DNA of 64,000 nucleotides, from assembly GCF_030160715.1 (NCBI RefSeq), contig NZ_BSOW01000038.1, positions 1 through 64,000 on the forward strand, given 5' to 3'. The position numbers and the translations under genes were made by a program. Below are positions 1-7,827 of this stretch, piece after piece. The notes beneath the pieces are model-generated. The model was not told the DNA's origin, ran no database searches, and saw only the letters and a list, made by a program, of their open reading frames with translations. Origin of the DNA: Bradyrhizobium iriomotense (lineage in GTDB: Bacteria > Pseudomonadota > Alphaproteobacteria > Rhizobiales > Xanthobacteraceae). Each line of letters begins with the position of its first letter. Within the stretch, counting starts at the first letter, position 1.

Positions 1-206
1 CGGTCGGCGCCAAACTCTTCTTCCTGCCAAAATACTCGCCCGACCTGAACCCGATCGAACAGGTCTTTGCCAAGCTCAAGCACCTCGTCCGCAAAGCCGC
101 CGCGCGAACCGTCGACGCGGTCTGCGCCGCAATCGGCCACGCACTCGATGCCTTCACATCCGAGGAATGCGCCAACTACCTCAAAAATTCAGGCTATCGA
201 ACTTAA
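1..206 (+). CDS. IS630-family transposase, C-terminal part (cut by window edge)
   Basis: The frame is open from the window edge to the TAA at 204-206 and gives about 67 residues. It contains the stretch YSPDLNPIEQVFAKLK, the signature of the third acidic residue of the DDE catalytic triad in IS630/Tc1-like transposases (the E of NPIE). The rest of the protein lies outside the window, so I cannot tell whether the element is intact. It marks the left side as mobile DNA. Confidence 0.85.
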   Translation, partial: VGAKLFFLPKYSPDLNPIEQVFAKLKHLVRKAAARTVDAVCAAIGHALDAFTSEECANYLKNSGYRT

Positions 207-418
207 TGCCATCACGCTTTAGGGGTTTGCCCCGGAGGAGTCGACGGCCATTCGGGACCTCCTCATCCTAGTGACCGCCCGGAAACTCTCGAACGAGGAG
301 AAGGCGAACCAGACGCTCACTTGCAATCCAATGATGATATAGCAAGCATCTTGCGGCAGGGCTCGGACGCTACCGTGCGGCGGAGAGAGTGTCAGTCAAC
401 TCCCATTGAAAGATAAAC
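207..418. other. Gap after the transposase
   Basis: No complete gene is visible. One plus-strand frame (about 221-342) is open and reads like the tail of a protein (PEESTAIRDLLILVTARKL then a stop), but it has no start or family I recognise. It may be a remnant of a gene interrupted by the IS630 element. Confidence 0.3.
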
Positions 419-1603
419 TCAGAGCGAATGCTCGAGGAAGAAGCGCAGCATTTCCCTCGTTGCGTCCGGCCCCCGCGGATCGGTGTAGGAGCCGGCGGGA
501 CTGCCGCCCGACCACGCGTGTCCGGCACCATGGATGTTCCAGTGTTCGGAGATCGCCGGGCGGTCCCCGTCGGTAAAGACGGTGCGGCTATAAGCATGGC
601 CGTGCGGTACTCGTCCGCGAAGCACCTTCGTTGTCGAAGTCGTCGCCTTGGCGGACTGCTCGATAATCCGTTCGCCGTTGTTGGGATGCACGATGGTGTC
701 GCGATCGCCGTGGAAAACGATGCTCGGCACAGGAGAACCGCCCTTCCCGGTTGCTCCGGACCCGCCCCCCTGCCGCATGGCGACGAGTGCCGAGGGAAGA
801 TCGTTGGCGGCCCCCCTGGCGAGGCCCGAATGAATACCGACCGCTGCGTAGAGGTCGGGGTACGTCGCTCCCATGACGGCGGCAGCGGCCCCGCCGGCCG
901 ACAAACCCGCGACATAGACGCGCTTCGGATCGATCGAATAGTCCCGCATGATCCGGCGGGTGATGCCCGCGATCAGCGAGGGTTCGCCCCTGCCCCGCTG
1001 CTGGTCGCCTGTGCGAAACCAGTTCCAGCACTTCGCCTGGTTGGCTCCGCTCGGCTGTTCGGGATAGACCACAAAGCAATTCTGCTCTTCCGCCAGGAAG
1101 TTCATCCGGGTGCCGGCGGCGAAATCGTCCGGCGACTGGGTGCAGCCGTGAAGCATGACGACCAGAGGAAGTTGTTCTCCCCGAGAACGGCTCGGGATGA
1201 ACAGCTTGTAGGTCCGGCTTCCCGCGGCGTTGCTGAAAGTGCCCTCTACGAATTTTGTACCATCTGGCACGATGTCCGACGTAGACGGCGGAGCGCGTCC
1301 GATCGGACCTCGCAGACTGAGCCCGGAGAACGCCCTCATGCCGTCGAGCGGTGCGGGACGTTTGTGTCCTCGAACAGTGGCGGCCTGGGCGGGCGGCCTC
1401 CTTTGGCTCTCCTCGACAAGGCGGGCCTTTGCGTCGATGGTCGGCGGCTCAAACCTCGCCAGCGGATTCGGGGCGTGGCTGCGGGATGCCGGTCCTGGGT
1501 CACGCTCGCCGCGGAGCATGCGCTGCAGGAGCGCGGTGGCCTCGACCAGTTGGCCGGCTCGTGTGAGGCGGGTTGCTTCGCGAACCATGTCTTGATTCAA
1601 CAT
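419..1603 (-). CDS. PHB depolymerase-family esterase (short-chain PHA depolymerase / LpqC-like)
   Basis: A 394-residue alpha/beta-hydrolase that should hydrolyse ester bonds in short-chain polyhydroxyalkanoate or a related ester. The N-terminal 110 residues are Pro/Arg-rich and not conserved-looking. The catalytic domain shows the oxyanion motif MLHGCTQSPDDFAAGT (about 150-164), the nucleophile elbow GLSAG with Ser235, an acid in HGDRDTIVHP (Asp302) and the catalytic His in GAGHAWSGG (His362). The start at 1603 has GAGGTG just upstream. It lies 4 bp after a ribbon-helix-helix gene, so the two are probably one operon. No clear signal peptide is visible, which fits an intracellular role, but the natural substrate is inferred only from family. 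Confidence 0.88.
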   Translation of the reverse strand: MLNQDMVREATRLTRAGQLVEATALLQRMLRGERDPGPASRSHAPNPLARFEPPTIDAKARLVEESQRRPPAQAATVRGHKRPAPLDGMRAFSGLSLRGPIGRAPPSTSDIVPDGTKFVEGTFSNAAGSRTYKLFIPSRSRGEQLPLVVMLHGCTQSPDDFAAGTRMNFLAEEQNCFVVYPEQPSGANQAKCWNWFRTGDQQRGRGEPSLIAGITRRIMRDYSIDPKRVYVAGLSAGGAAAAVMGATYPDLYAAVGIHSGLARGAANDLPSALVAMRQGGGSGATGKGGSPVPSIVFHGDRDTIVHPNNGERIIEQSAKATTSTTKVLRGRVPHGHAYSRTVFTDGDRPAISEHWNIHGAGHAWSGGSPAGSYTDPRGPDATREMLRFFLEHSL

Positions 1604-1607
1604 CGTT

Positions 1608-2027
1608 TCACCTCATCCTGTCGGCGAGAGCAGCCTTGACCGCGGGAGTTGCGTGCAGCGCGCCCAGCACCGAGACCGAGGCGATGGTGGCGCGGGCCAA
1701 TTCGGCGGTGACGTCTTGGGCGATGGTGGCCAGGCCCAGAACATTGATCTGCAGCATCTCGCCGGCACGCCGCGCCGCTTCGAGATCCTCGCGGGTGTAA
1801 TTTCTCAGCCCGAGGTCCAGGCTCTTTCGGGCGGTGGATTGCCTGACGACATCTGCATGGCGTTCGAGCTGGTTTCGAATAGCCGTCCGGATGAAATCGG
1901 TCCGGTTCGAATAGAACCCCTCCTGCACCATGAGATCGACGTGACCGAGGTCGACATAGCCAAGGTTGATGGTAATTTTCTCGGTGTCGGGAGTCCTGGG
2001 TCGCAGTTCGCGCACATTATCGGCCAT
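1608..2027 (-). CDS. Ribbon-helix-helix (CopG-like) regulator
   Basis: About 139 residues. An N-terminal beta strand (KITINLGYVDLGHVDLM) is followed by helices with NRTDFIRTAIRNQLE, the usual layout of ribbon-helix-helix DNA-binding proteins. The C-terminal half is helical and unassigned. I chose the ATG at 2027 because a cluster of TTGGATG repeats sits immediately upstream and would overlap the alternative ATG at 2048; neither start has a strong ribosome-binding site. It precedes the PHB-depolymerase-like gene by 4 bp and probably controls that operon by binding the repeats. This role is inferred from position. Confidence 0.8.
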   Translation of the reverse strand: MADNVRELRPRTPDTEKITINLGYVDLGHVDLMVQEGFYSNRTDFIRTAIRNQLERHADVVRQSTARKSLDLGLRNYTREDLEAARRAGEMLQINVLGLATIAQDVTAELARATIASVSVLGALHATPAVKAALADRMR

Positions 2028-2032
2028 GGACA

Positions 2033-2081
2033 CATCCAATTTTGCCATCCAGTTGGATGGTACTTGGATGTCATATGGATG
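2033..2081. promoter_or_regulatory. Putative operator: five TTGGATG-like repeats
   Basis: Five copies of TTGGATG or its complement lie in 49 bp: CATCCAA at 2033-2039, CATCCA at 2046-2051, TTGGATG at 2053-2059, TTGGATG at 2064-2070 and ATGGATG at 2075-2081. Two are inverted around 2052 and three are direct repeats about 11 bp apart. Ribbon-helix-helix proteins commonly bind arrays of short repeats at their own promoters, and this array is just upstream of such a gene. Binding itself is inferred. Confidence 0.5.
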
Positions 2082-2235
2082 TTCGAAAGCAATTTTCAAG
2101 GGGCAGGAATGAGTGGGAGTCGGAACCGCTAATCGGCCGAAACTCCAACGACAGCGTATCTCTGACGGCGTCGTCGCAGACAACGCGACAGTTCGGTTAG
2201 GACGGCCCCCTGGCAAAGGTTGCGGCATGCGGCCG

Positions 2236-2285
2236 TTGCCCTCCGAAGGCAAAGGTCACACGTTCGAATCGTGTCGGGTGCGCCA
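2236..2285 (+). tRNA. tRNA-Arg(CCG) 3' fragment (attachment-site remnant)
   Basis: The stretch gives an anticodon arm (TTGCC stem, loop CTCCGAA with anticodon CCG, GGCAA stem), a variable loop, a T arm (ACACG TTCGAAT CGTGT) and the 3' acceptor strand ending in CGGGTGC-G-CCA. The 5' acceptor strand and D arm are absent: the 30 bases upstream do not match. It is therefore not a working tRNA gene but a 3' remnant, typical of a direct repeat left by integration into a tRNA gene. The minus-strand recombinase ends inside it. Confidence 0.8.
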
Positions 2286-3890
2286 CTTCGGTACAGAACT
2301 GGGCACGCCAAAACCCGTCGTTTTTACGCTTGAAGCAGCGACGAGCGTGCGCAGAAGTACGCTTTTCGATCCCATGATGCGCAATTCTTTCTGGTCGACT
2401 TCGACGCGTTGGGCGAATGCGCGGAGATGGTCGCGGCGGTAGCCGCCGCCGTCGGTCCGAATCCGCTTGCGGGCTGTCCTGGCAAAGGTCTTGAGGGTCT
2501 GTGGCGTGATGGTCGGGCCGCCGCGATCAATCGCTTCCTCGGCCCTCTCTGCGTCAAGGCGGGCCTGATCGCGCGTGGCCTTCAGTTCAGCGATGCGGTC
2601 CTTCAGCATGGGGTCAGAGAGATCGGCGACACCGTTCTCGATCGCATCGTAGAGCCGCTTGAGTTTGGCGTCTGCCTCGGCCGCCCGCTTGCGCAAGTCG
2701 GCGATGTGCGATTTTCGTCGCTCGGCGCGCTCGGTGCGGCGATCGAGTACGTGTGACAAAAGCTGCTCAAGACGCTTGGGCTGTAACAAACGCTGCTCGA
2801 TGTACTCGGCGACCAGGTTGTCGAGTTTTTCCATGGGGACTGTGCGGCCCGGACAACCGGTCTCGCCCTGGCGCGCCTTGGTGCAACAGGTGTAGTAGCG
2901 GTAACGCCCGCTGTTCCCGGTGCGCAACGTCATCGCTCCACCGCAAGCAGCGCAGAAGCAGATGCCGGTAAGGAGGGTCGGGCCGCTGACGATCCTTGGT
3001 GCAGTCATCGCCGGGCTTCGGCTCTTGAGCAGCATTTGGACGACCTCAAATTCATCCTTGTCGACAATTGCCGGCACCGCCATTTCCACGATTTCGGTTT
3101 CCGCCTTGCGCTCGCGGGTCTTCCAGAACTTGGTATTGAAACGATGCCGGCCGATGTAGGTCGTCCTGGTCAGCACCTTGTGGACGGCATCGAGGCCCCA
3201 CTTTCCGCCGTCGCGCGTCCGGATGCCGACGGCGTTCAGATGTGTCGCGATGGACTTGATGCCCATCGGTCCCGAGCTTCCGTTGCCTTCTCGGGCGAGG
3301 CGGAAGATCAGGCGCACTGTCTCGGCCTGAACGGGATCGATCTCAAGGGTCTTCTTGGTCCGGTGCCCGCGCTGCTCGGAGGCCTCCACGATCCGATAGC
3401 CGATCGGCGGTAAGGCCCCATTCCAGAAACCCTGCCGGGCGTTCTCCTTCATGGCCCTGAGCGTGTGCTTGGCGTTCTCCTTGGACTGGTACTCGTCGAA
3501 CAGCGCCATGATCTGCCGGATCATGTTGCTCATGGGATCGTCGCCGAGCTCCTGGGTGATCGAGACCAGCCGGACGCCGGCCTTGGCGAGGCGGCGGACG
3601 TAGAACTCGAGCTGGAACTGGTCGCGGAAAAAGCGGCTGAAGCTATGGACCAGGATCACGTCGAACGCCGGCGGCTTGGTGGTGGCTGCGTCGATCATGC
3701 GTTGGAATTCCGGCCGCCGATCATCGGTCGCGGATAGGCCGGGCTCGACATAGTCGGCGACGATCTCCCACCTGCGCGAGGCGCAATAGGCTTTGGCCTG
3801 GCGGCGTTGGTCCGGGATGGAAAGATCGTTCTCCGCCTGCCGGCCGGTCGAGACTCGCAGGTAGAGGGCAGCGCGAACCGGCATCGTCAT
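2256..3890 (-). CDS. Large serine recombinase (site-specific integrase)
   Basis: A 544-residue large serine recombinase that would integrate and excise mobile DNA. Visible are the N-terminal catalytic motif LYLRVSTGRQ with nucleophile Ser14, the downstream VHSFSRFFRD arginine motif, a recombinase domain with GFWNGALPPIGYR, a zinc ribbon (CFCAACGG, then C-C and a further Cys) and a C-terminal coiled coil. The ATG at 3890 has GGAG 8-11 bases upstream; an in-frame ATG further upstream lacks one. Its last codons lie in a tRNA-Arg fragment, so the C-terminus is set by the attachment site. This suggests it is the integrase of an element that extends to the right. Confidence 0.93.
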   Translation of the reverse strand: MTMPVRAALYLRVSTGRQAENDLSIPDQRRQAKAYCASRRWEIVADYVEPGLSATDDRRPEFQRMIDAATTKPPAFDVILVHSFSRFFRDQFQLEFYVRRLAKAGVRLVSITQELGDDPMSNMIRQIMALFDEYQSKENAKHTLRAMKENARQGFWNGALPPIGYRIVEASEQRGHRTKKTLEIDPVQAETVRLIFRLAREGNGSSGPMGIKSIATHLNAVGIRTRDGGKWGLDAVHKVLTRTTYIGRHRFNTKFWKTRERKAETEIVEMAVPAIVDKDEFEVVQMLLKSRSPAMTAPRIVSGPTLLTGICFCAACGGAMTLRTGNSGRYRYYTCCTKARQGETGCPGRTVPMEKLDNLVAEYIEQRLLQPKRLEQLLSHVLDRRTERAERRKSHIADLRKRAAEADAKLKRLYDAIENGVADLSDPMLKDRIAELKATRDQARLDAERAEEAIDRGGPTITPQTLKTFARTARKRIRTDGGGYRRDHLRAFAQRVEVDQKELRIMGSKSVLLRTLVAASSVKTTGFGVPSSVPKWRTRHDSNV

Positions 3891-3909
3891 GGCGATCTCC
3901 GAAAAGGGG

Positions 3910-4152
3910 TCAGTGGCGGGTCGAAAACAATTCGTCGAACAGATCGCCGAACCAGGCCTCAAAGACCTCGATCTCGGCCTCGGTGATTGGGACCTCCTGA
4001 GGCCAGTCGTCGGTCACGGTCCACTCAGATTGTTTCTTCTTTGCGGGGCGGCGCCTTCGCCGAACTGGTGGCCGCAAATGGTCGTAGAGGTCGTCGGGCA
4101 ATGGACCCAACGGCCGCGTTCGTCTTGATCGAGATTTTTGATGATGAGCCAT
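3910..4152 (-). CDS. Small basic/acidic protein upstream of the recombinase
   Basis: About 80 residues: a strongly basic N-terminal half (KSRSRRTRPLG, PVRRRRRPAKKK) and an acidic C-terminal half (ITEAEIEVFEAWFGDLFDELF). It is 19 bp upstream of the serine recombinase on the same strand, so it is probably co-transcribed. The charge layout would suit a small DNA-associated accessory factor, but I recognise no domain and the function is unknown. Start chosen at 4152 (AGGGG upstream); 4179 is possible. Confidence 0.6.
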   Translation of the reverse strand: MAHHQKSRSRRTRPLGPLPDDLYDHLRPPVRRRRRPAKKKQSEWTVTDDWPQEVPITEAEIEVFEAWFGDLFDELFSTRH

Positions 4153-4935
4153 GGCGCCCCTGCGGCAGGCAGACTTCATCGAGAGAACGGCGCAAATTTG
4201 TCCGCCGAGTTTTTTCGATGAGGAGCGGCGTCTCGCTCGCGCTGAGCCATCAGCGCGTGGCGGTCAAACGCCGGGACAGGCGAGGCCCGTCAAGGCCGTC
4301 AGCCGGCGGAGCCGGGCGCGCGAGGCGCGAGCCTTGACGGGCGTCGGCTGGTCCGGCAGCGCCATTCCAAGCGCCGATCACTCAGCACCGCCAAGTCAGG
4401 TCGGTCTCGGCCGCACATTGCACTGACCTCTTGAGCGCAAAGGAGAACCCGGACTCTTGCAATGTGCGGAGATGCCAGAAAAATTGCGATAAGCTTCTGC
4501 ACTATCTGACGATCGACCGCCGCGCACCTTGGTCGCTTTATCCTGCTATCAAGCGGTCGGTGGTCTGCGCCTCGCCGGTCCTGCGCTGTCCTTCGCCAAA
4601 CCGCCATCGGGCAAAAACCAGGACAAGCAGAACGGGAGCAGGTTCCGCGCGGATTTGGCGCAGTTGATATCCTGGGTCATTGTCGACTGCAGATGCAACT
4701 CATGTCTCCTAGCCGGTCGAGGACAGAACGCCGGAGCTGCCGCGGTTGCGCCGGTCGTAAGCAATTCGGGTGCAGGAAGGAGCTAGGCAGAACGGCCCAA
4801 TTGGACGCGATGTGTCCGCCATTGTGAACAGCCGATGCTCGCTGTCTACTAGGGAACTGACTCCCCACCATCTGCATATTAGGATCAGAAGTGCTGAACC
4901 CTACGGATTAGGACCCGTAAGCCCGAGGTTGTGCC
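4153..4935. other. Long gap without a supported gene
   Basis: Several short open frames exist on both strands but none has a convincing start, ribosome-binding site or recognisable protein. The only structure I see is the inverted repeat at 4286-4341. Confidence 0.4.
4286..4341. repeat. Perfect 11-bp inverted repeat around a GC-rich loop
   Basis: CCCGTCAAGGC (4286-4296) and GCCTTGACGGG (4331-4341) are perfect inverted copies separated by 34 GC-rich bases that can pair further. No T tract follows, so it does not look like a simple terminator. It could be a palindromic intergenic element or a recombination site. Confidence 0.6.
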
Positions 4936-5226
4936 ATGCAGCGTCGACGACGTTTCAAACAAACCCTTACCCTTGAAGGCCGCCTTGCCGAAGAAGCGAA
5001 GCGCCTACGCGAAGAAGCCAAGCTGCTTCCGCCCGGCGCTCTACGCGAAGAACTTATCCGCAAAGCGGGGCACGCCGAAACTGCCTCTCATATGAACGAG
5101 TGGCTGCATCGCCGGCCCTGCAGCCGCCGAAGTAAGGCCTGCCTTAGGGACTGGCCGATTTTCACTCGCAACCAAACGAATATCGGCGCATTATGCCTAT
5201 ATCACCGGCCAAGGGCCTGTCCGTAG
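4936..5226 (+). CDS. Small orphan protein, probable C-terminal frameshift
   Basis: The ATG at 4936 has GAGG upstream. The first 58 residues are Arg/Glu-rich and helical (GRLAEEAKRLREEAKLLPPGALREEL, KAGHAETASHMNEWLH split here for reading). In the small family this resembles, as I recall it, the protein ends shortly after in SPGLQPPK. Here the same ending is encoded in the +1 frame with a stop at 5133-5135, so one base seems lost near 5109 and the present frame runs 30 residues further with unrelated sequence. Function unknown. Confidence 0.6.
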   Translation: MQRRRRFKQTLTLEGRLAEEAKRLREEAKLLPPGALREELIRKAGHAETASHMNEWLHRRPCSRRSKACLRDWPIFTRNQTNIGALCLYHRPRACP

Positions 5227-5283
5227 GCGTCGGTGGCTGAGAGACCGATTGCGCTCCCGCCTGCATAGTGGAGGGAACGCGCA

Positions 5284-5460
5284 ATGGCCGAGCCGTTTAG
5301 CCGGGAAACTCAAGACTTGTTCGATGCTTCCGACCGGGCGATTGCAAAAAGTCGGGAGCTTGTTGATCAGCGCCGAGAAATGATAGCGGAATGCGAGAGG
5401 AACCGCCGTGAGCAGGAAGCCCGCTTTACCCTTCGCCGCGCGATATGGAACTCTAAGTAA
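5284..5460 (+). CDS. Small helical orphan protein (58 residues)
   Basis: ATG at 5284 with GGAGGGAA upstream, stop at 5458-5460. The product is charged and helical (FSRETQDLFDASDRAIAKSR, then QRREMIAECERNRREQEARF). It lies between two other small orphan genes on the same strand. I do not recognise a domain; the ribosome-binding site and helix periodicity are the support. Confidence 0.6.
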   Translation: MAEPFSRETQDLFDASDRAIAKSRELVDQRREMIAECERNRREQEARFTLRRAIWNSK

Positions 5461-5498
5461 GTGTTTTGCGTTTCTAAGTCGGTGACGGTTTGACACCC

Positions 5499-5678
5499 AT
5501 GCCCGAAAAACACCGACTGTTGCCCCGAGTACAGATTTATCGCCCCAGCGAGTATGATCGCGAGCTGGTAGAGCGTGCCCGGGAGCTCATCAAATTGTCG
5601 AAAAAGGTTTTGGCGGAGTCTGATCCATCCATTCTGTTGGGCCGGCACAGGCCCGAACCGCCTTCGGAGAGCCAGTAG
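5499..5678 (+). CDS. Small orphan protein followed by a terminator
   Basis: 59 residues from the ATG at 5499 (a TTG at 5490 is possible). The sequence is charged and helical in the middle (YDRELVERARELIKLSKKVL) with a Pro-rich end. A strong terminator starts one base after the stop codon, which supports real expression. Function unknown. Confidence 0.6.
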   Translation: MPEKHRLLPRVQIYRPSEYDRELVERARELIKLSKKVLAESDPSILLGRHRPEPPSESQ

Positions 5679-5706
5679 GGCCGCCTCAATTGGCGGCCTC
5701 TTTCTT
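5679..5706 (+). terminator. Rho-independent terminator
   Basis: Stem GGCCGCC (5679-5685), loop TCAATT, stem GGCGGCC (5692-5698), then TCTTTCTT. It directly follows the stop of a small gene. An almost identical hairpin occurs at 28064-28090 after another small gene. Confidence 0.85.
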
Positions 5707-6140
5707 ATCAGTCCAAACCTGGGATGCCGCCTCTTGGCCCTTCGCCTCTATCTGGGAGGCTGATCGAGATTACCGCTATTGAGGGGTAAGCGGACCACCC
5801 GCAACATCGGCGGATCGACGATGCGTAGTGCTAGATGGCAGAGCATCGCAGACTTGCCAATTGGAGCGCATCGCGGGCTGCAGCATCATAGGGGAATCGC
5901 GAGGGAGTAGTGCCCATCTTCATCGGCCGTGGCGCGCCAGTTATTCTTTGTTTAACAGCGCGATGGGCGGAACCCAAGCTGAACGCCAAGTTCTGGCCCA
6001 ATCGAGCGAGTAAGCATTCTGAAGAAAAACTGTCCATGCGCAGGCAATTCGCTTATGCGCGATCTACTCCACCTCAAACTGACCATTGGGCAAGTACAAT
6101 TGGACGACGCACCCCGGATCCTAGCGACTGATTAACCGGC
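5707..6140. other. Intergenic stretch, nothing recognised
   Basis: Short frames on both strands lack ribosome-binding sites and family resemblance. No repeat or hairpin stands out. Confidence 0.4.
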
Positions 6141-7372
6141 CTATACCCGCTCGATGATAATCGCCGGTGCCATGCCGCCAGCGGCACACATGGTCACTAG
6201 GCCGCGCTGGAGGTTGCGCCGCTCCATCTCGTCGAGCAGTGTGCCGATCAGGATCGAGCCAGTCGCACCGATCGGATGGCCCAGCGCGATCGCGCCGCCA
6301 TTCACATTCACCTTGTCGCGGTCGAGCTTGAGGTCGCGAATGTACTTCTCAGCAACCACAGCGAACGCCTCGTTGATCTCGAACAGATCGATGTCGTCGA
6401 TAGTCAGCCCCGCCTTGGCTAACACCTTGCGCGTTGCGGGAACCGGCGCGTTAAGCATCAGCGTCGGCGAGTCACCCATATTCGCCATCGCGACCACGCG
6501 CGCCCGAGGTTTCAGCCCATGCGCTTTCGCGTAAGCCGGTGATGCCAGCAGAATCGCCGCGGCGCCGTCGACCACGCCCGACGAATTGCCGGCATGGTGC
6601 ACGAAATCATGTCGAGATCGGGATATCTTTGCAGGATCAGCGCGCGATAGGTCGTGCCCTTGTCGTCGATCGGCGTGTCCGCCACCGTCGGGAACGCCGG
6701 CTTCAGACCAGCCAGGCTCTCCATCGTCGTCTGCGGTCGCGGATATTCGTCGCGATCGAGCGCAAGCGTGCCGTCCTCGCGATAGACGGGCACGAGGCTC
6801 TTCTTGAAATGGCCGTCCGAGATTGCCCTGGCCGCCCGCCGCTGGCTTTCAAGTCCGAACGCATCGACGTCCTGTCGGGTGATCCCCTCCATGGTCGCGA
6901 TCGCATCGGCGCAGACGCCCTGTTGCGACTGCGGATGCCTCGCGCGCAGGCGCAGGTTGCCCGAATCCATCATCATCGGGCCCTGGCCGCGCCGGCCTTC
7001 CATCGACATCATCTCGCATCCGCCGGCGATAACGAGATCCTCCATCCCGGCCATGATCGAGGCGGCCGCCATGTTGACGCTGGTGATGCCCGAGCCGCAG
7101 AAACGATCCAGCGTGACGCCGCTGGCGCGCACGTCATAGCCGGCGTCGAGCGCGGACATCCGCCCGAGATCGCCGCCTTGCTGGGCCACCTGCGCGCTGG
7201 TGCCCCAGATGATGTCGTCGACATCGGAGGTGTCGATCCCAGTGCGGTCGGCGAGCGCGCGCAGTACAGTGGCGCCGAGCTGCTGCGGGTGGATGCCTGA
7301 CAACGCACCCTTGCCGGCCCTGCCGATGCCTCTGGGCGTTCGACATGCATCGATGATCAGCGCGTCAACCAT
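6141..7372 (-). pseudogene. Acetyl-CoA acetyltransferase (thiolase), frameshifted
   Basis: Thiolases join or cleave acyl-CoA units in beta-oxidation and PHB metabolism. The N-terminal frame (7372 down to about 6605) carries the nucleophile in LDRFCGSG (Cys92) and GGCEMMSMEG; the rest, from HHAGNSSGVVDGAAA on, is in another frame and carries GGAIALGHPIGATG and CAAGGMAPAIIIERV with the second Cys. The break is in a run of A at about 6603-6608, where the plus strand has GAAATC but the protein expects GAAAATC (Phe-Val-His). One lost base explains it. Start ATG at 7372 with GGAG upstream. Otherwise the reading is full length (about 410 residues), so this may be a sequencing error or a recent mutation. 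Confidence 0.88.
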
Positions 7373-7458
7373 GATATTCTCCAGAAGATGTTCGTCGTGA
7401 CGAGGGATTAGAGTGGCCGGGAGCGGGCTGCTAATTCGCGACTAGGCGTTCGGCGGCA

Positions 7459-7821
7459 TCATGTCTTCGCTCCGGCCTTCCGCCGTTTGGCGGCGATCCA
7501 TTCCCGCGCGGCCACCAGCAGCTTCTCGAGGAAGTGTGGATCCGCATGCGGCACGAAGCGATCGAAACATTCGATCGTGGTGGTCGCAAACAGGCTTGCG
7601 CGCGTATAGGGTTCGCCGGCGAGGAAGGCCTCGACCGCCGCGCGGCTGTCGTGCCGCAGGATCAGGAACATGCCTTCGACCGCGCCTTCCGGCGAGACCA
7701 GCGCGCCGCCCTGCTCCAGAAGATGACGATTGGCGATCATGTATTCGACATGGACGTCGCGGATGTGCAGCCGCTCCTCCGCGCCGCCGGGCCTGTACAG
7801 ACATCGTACGACCGTCAGCAT
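7459..7821 (-). CDS. YciI-like protein
   Basis: 120 residues resembling the YCII dimeric alpha-beta-barrel family: an N-terminal strand, RDVHVEYMIANRHLLEQGGAL with the conserved His/Asp region, then GMFLILRHDSRAAVEAFLAGEPYT split as strand and helix. Family members are small enzymes or ligand-binding proteins; the substrate here is unknown. It lies 6 bp downstream of the fused LysR/oxidoreductase frame and may be translated from the same message. Confidence 0.72.
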   Translation of the reverse strand: MLTVVRCLYRPGGAEERLHIRDVHVEYMIANRHLLEQGGALVSPEGAVEGMFLILRHDSRAAVEAFLAGEPYTRASLFATTTIECFDRFVPHADPHFLEKLLVAAREWIAAKRRKAGAKT

Positions 7822-7827
7822 GATCCT

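Noticed and set aside
428..1639. 403-residue plus-strand frame opposite the PHB-depolymerase gene
   Set aside because: It is antisense to a gene with a complete catalytic triad, has no ribosome-binding site and its sequence is Arg/Gly-rich without motifs.
2210..2285. Complete tRNA-Arg gene
   Set aside because: The 5' acceptor strand and D arm do not match; only the 3' part exists.
2129..2311. Minus-strand frame containing APDTIRTCDLCLRRAT
   Set aside because: This is a translated tRNA-Arg fragment, a well-known false protein.
4299..4786. Short frames of 78-102 residues in the 4.2-4.9 kb gap
   Set aside because: No ribosome-binding site, no family and overlapping alternatives on both strands.
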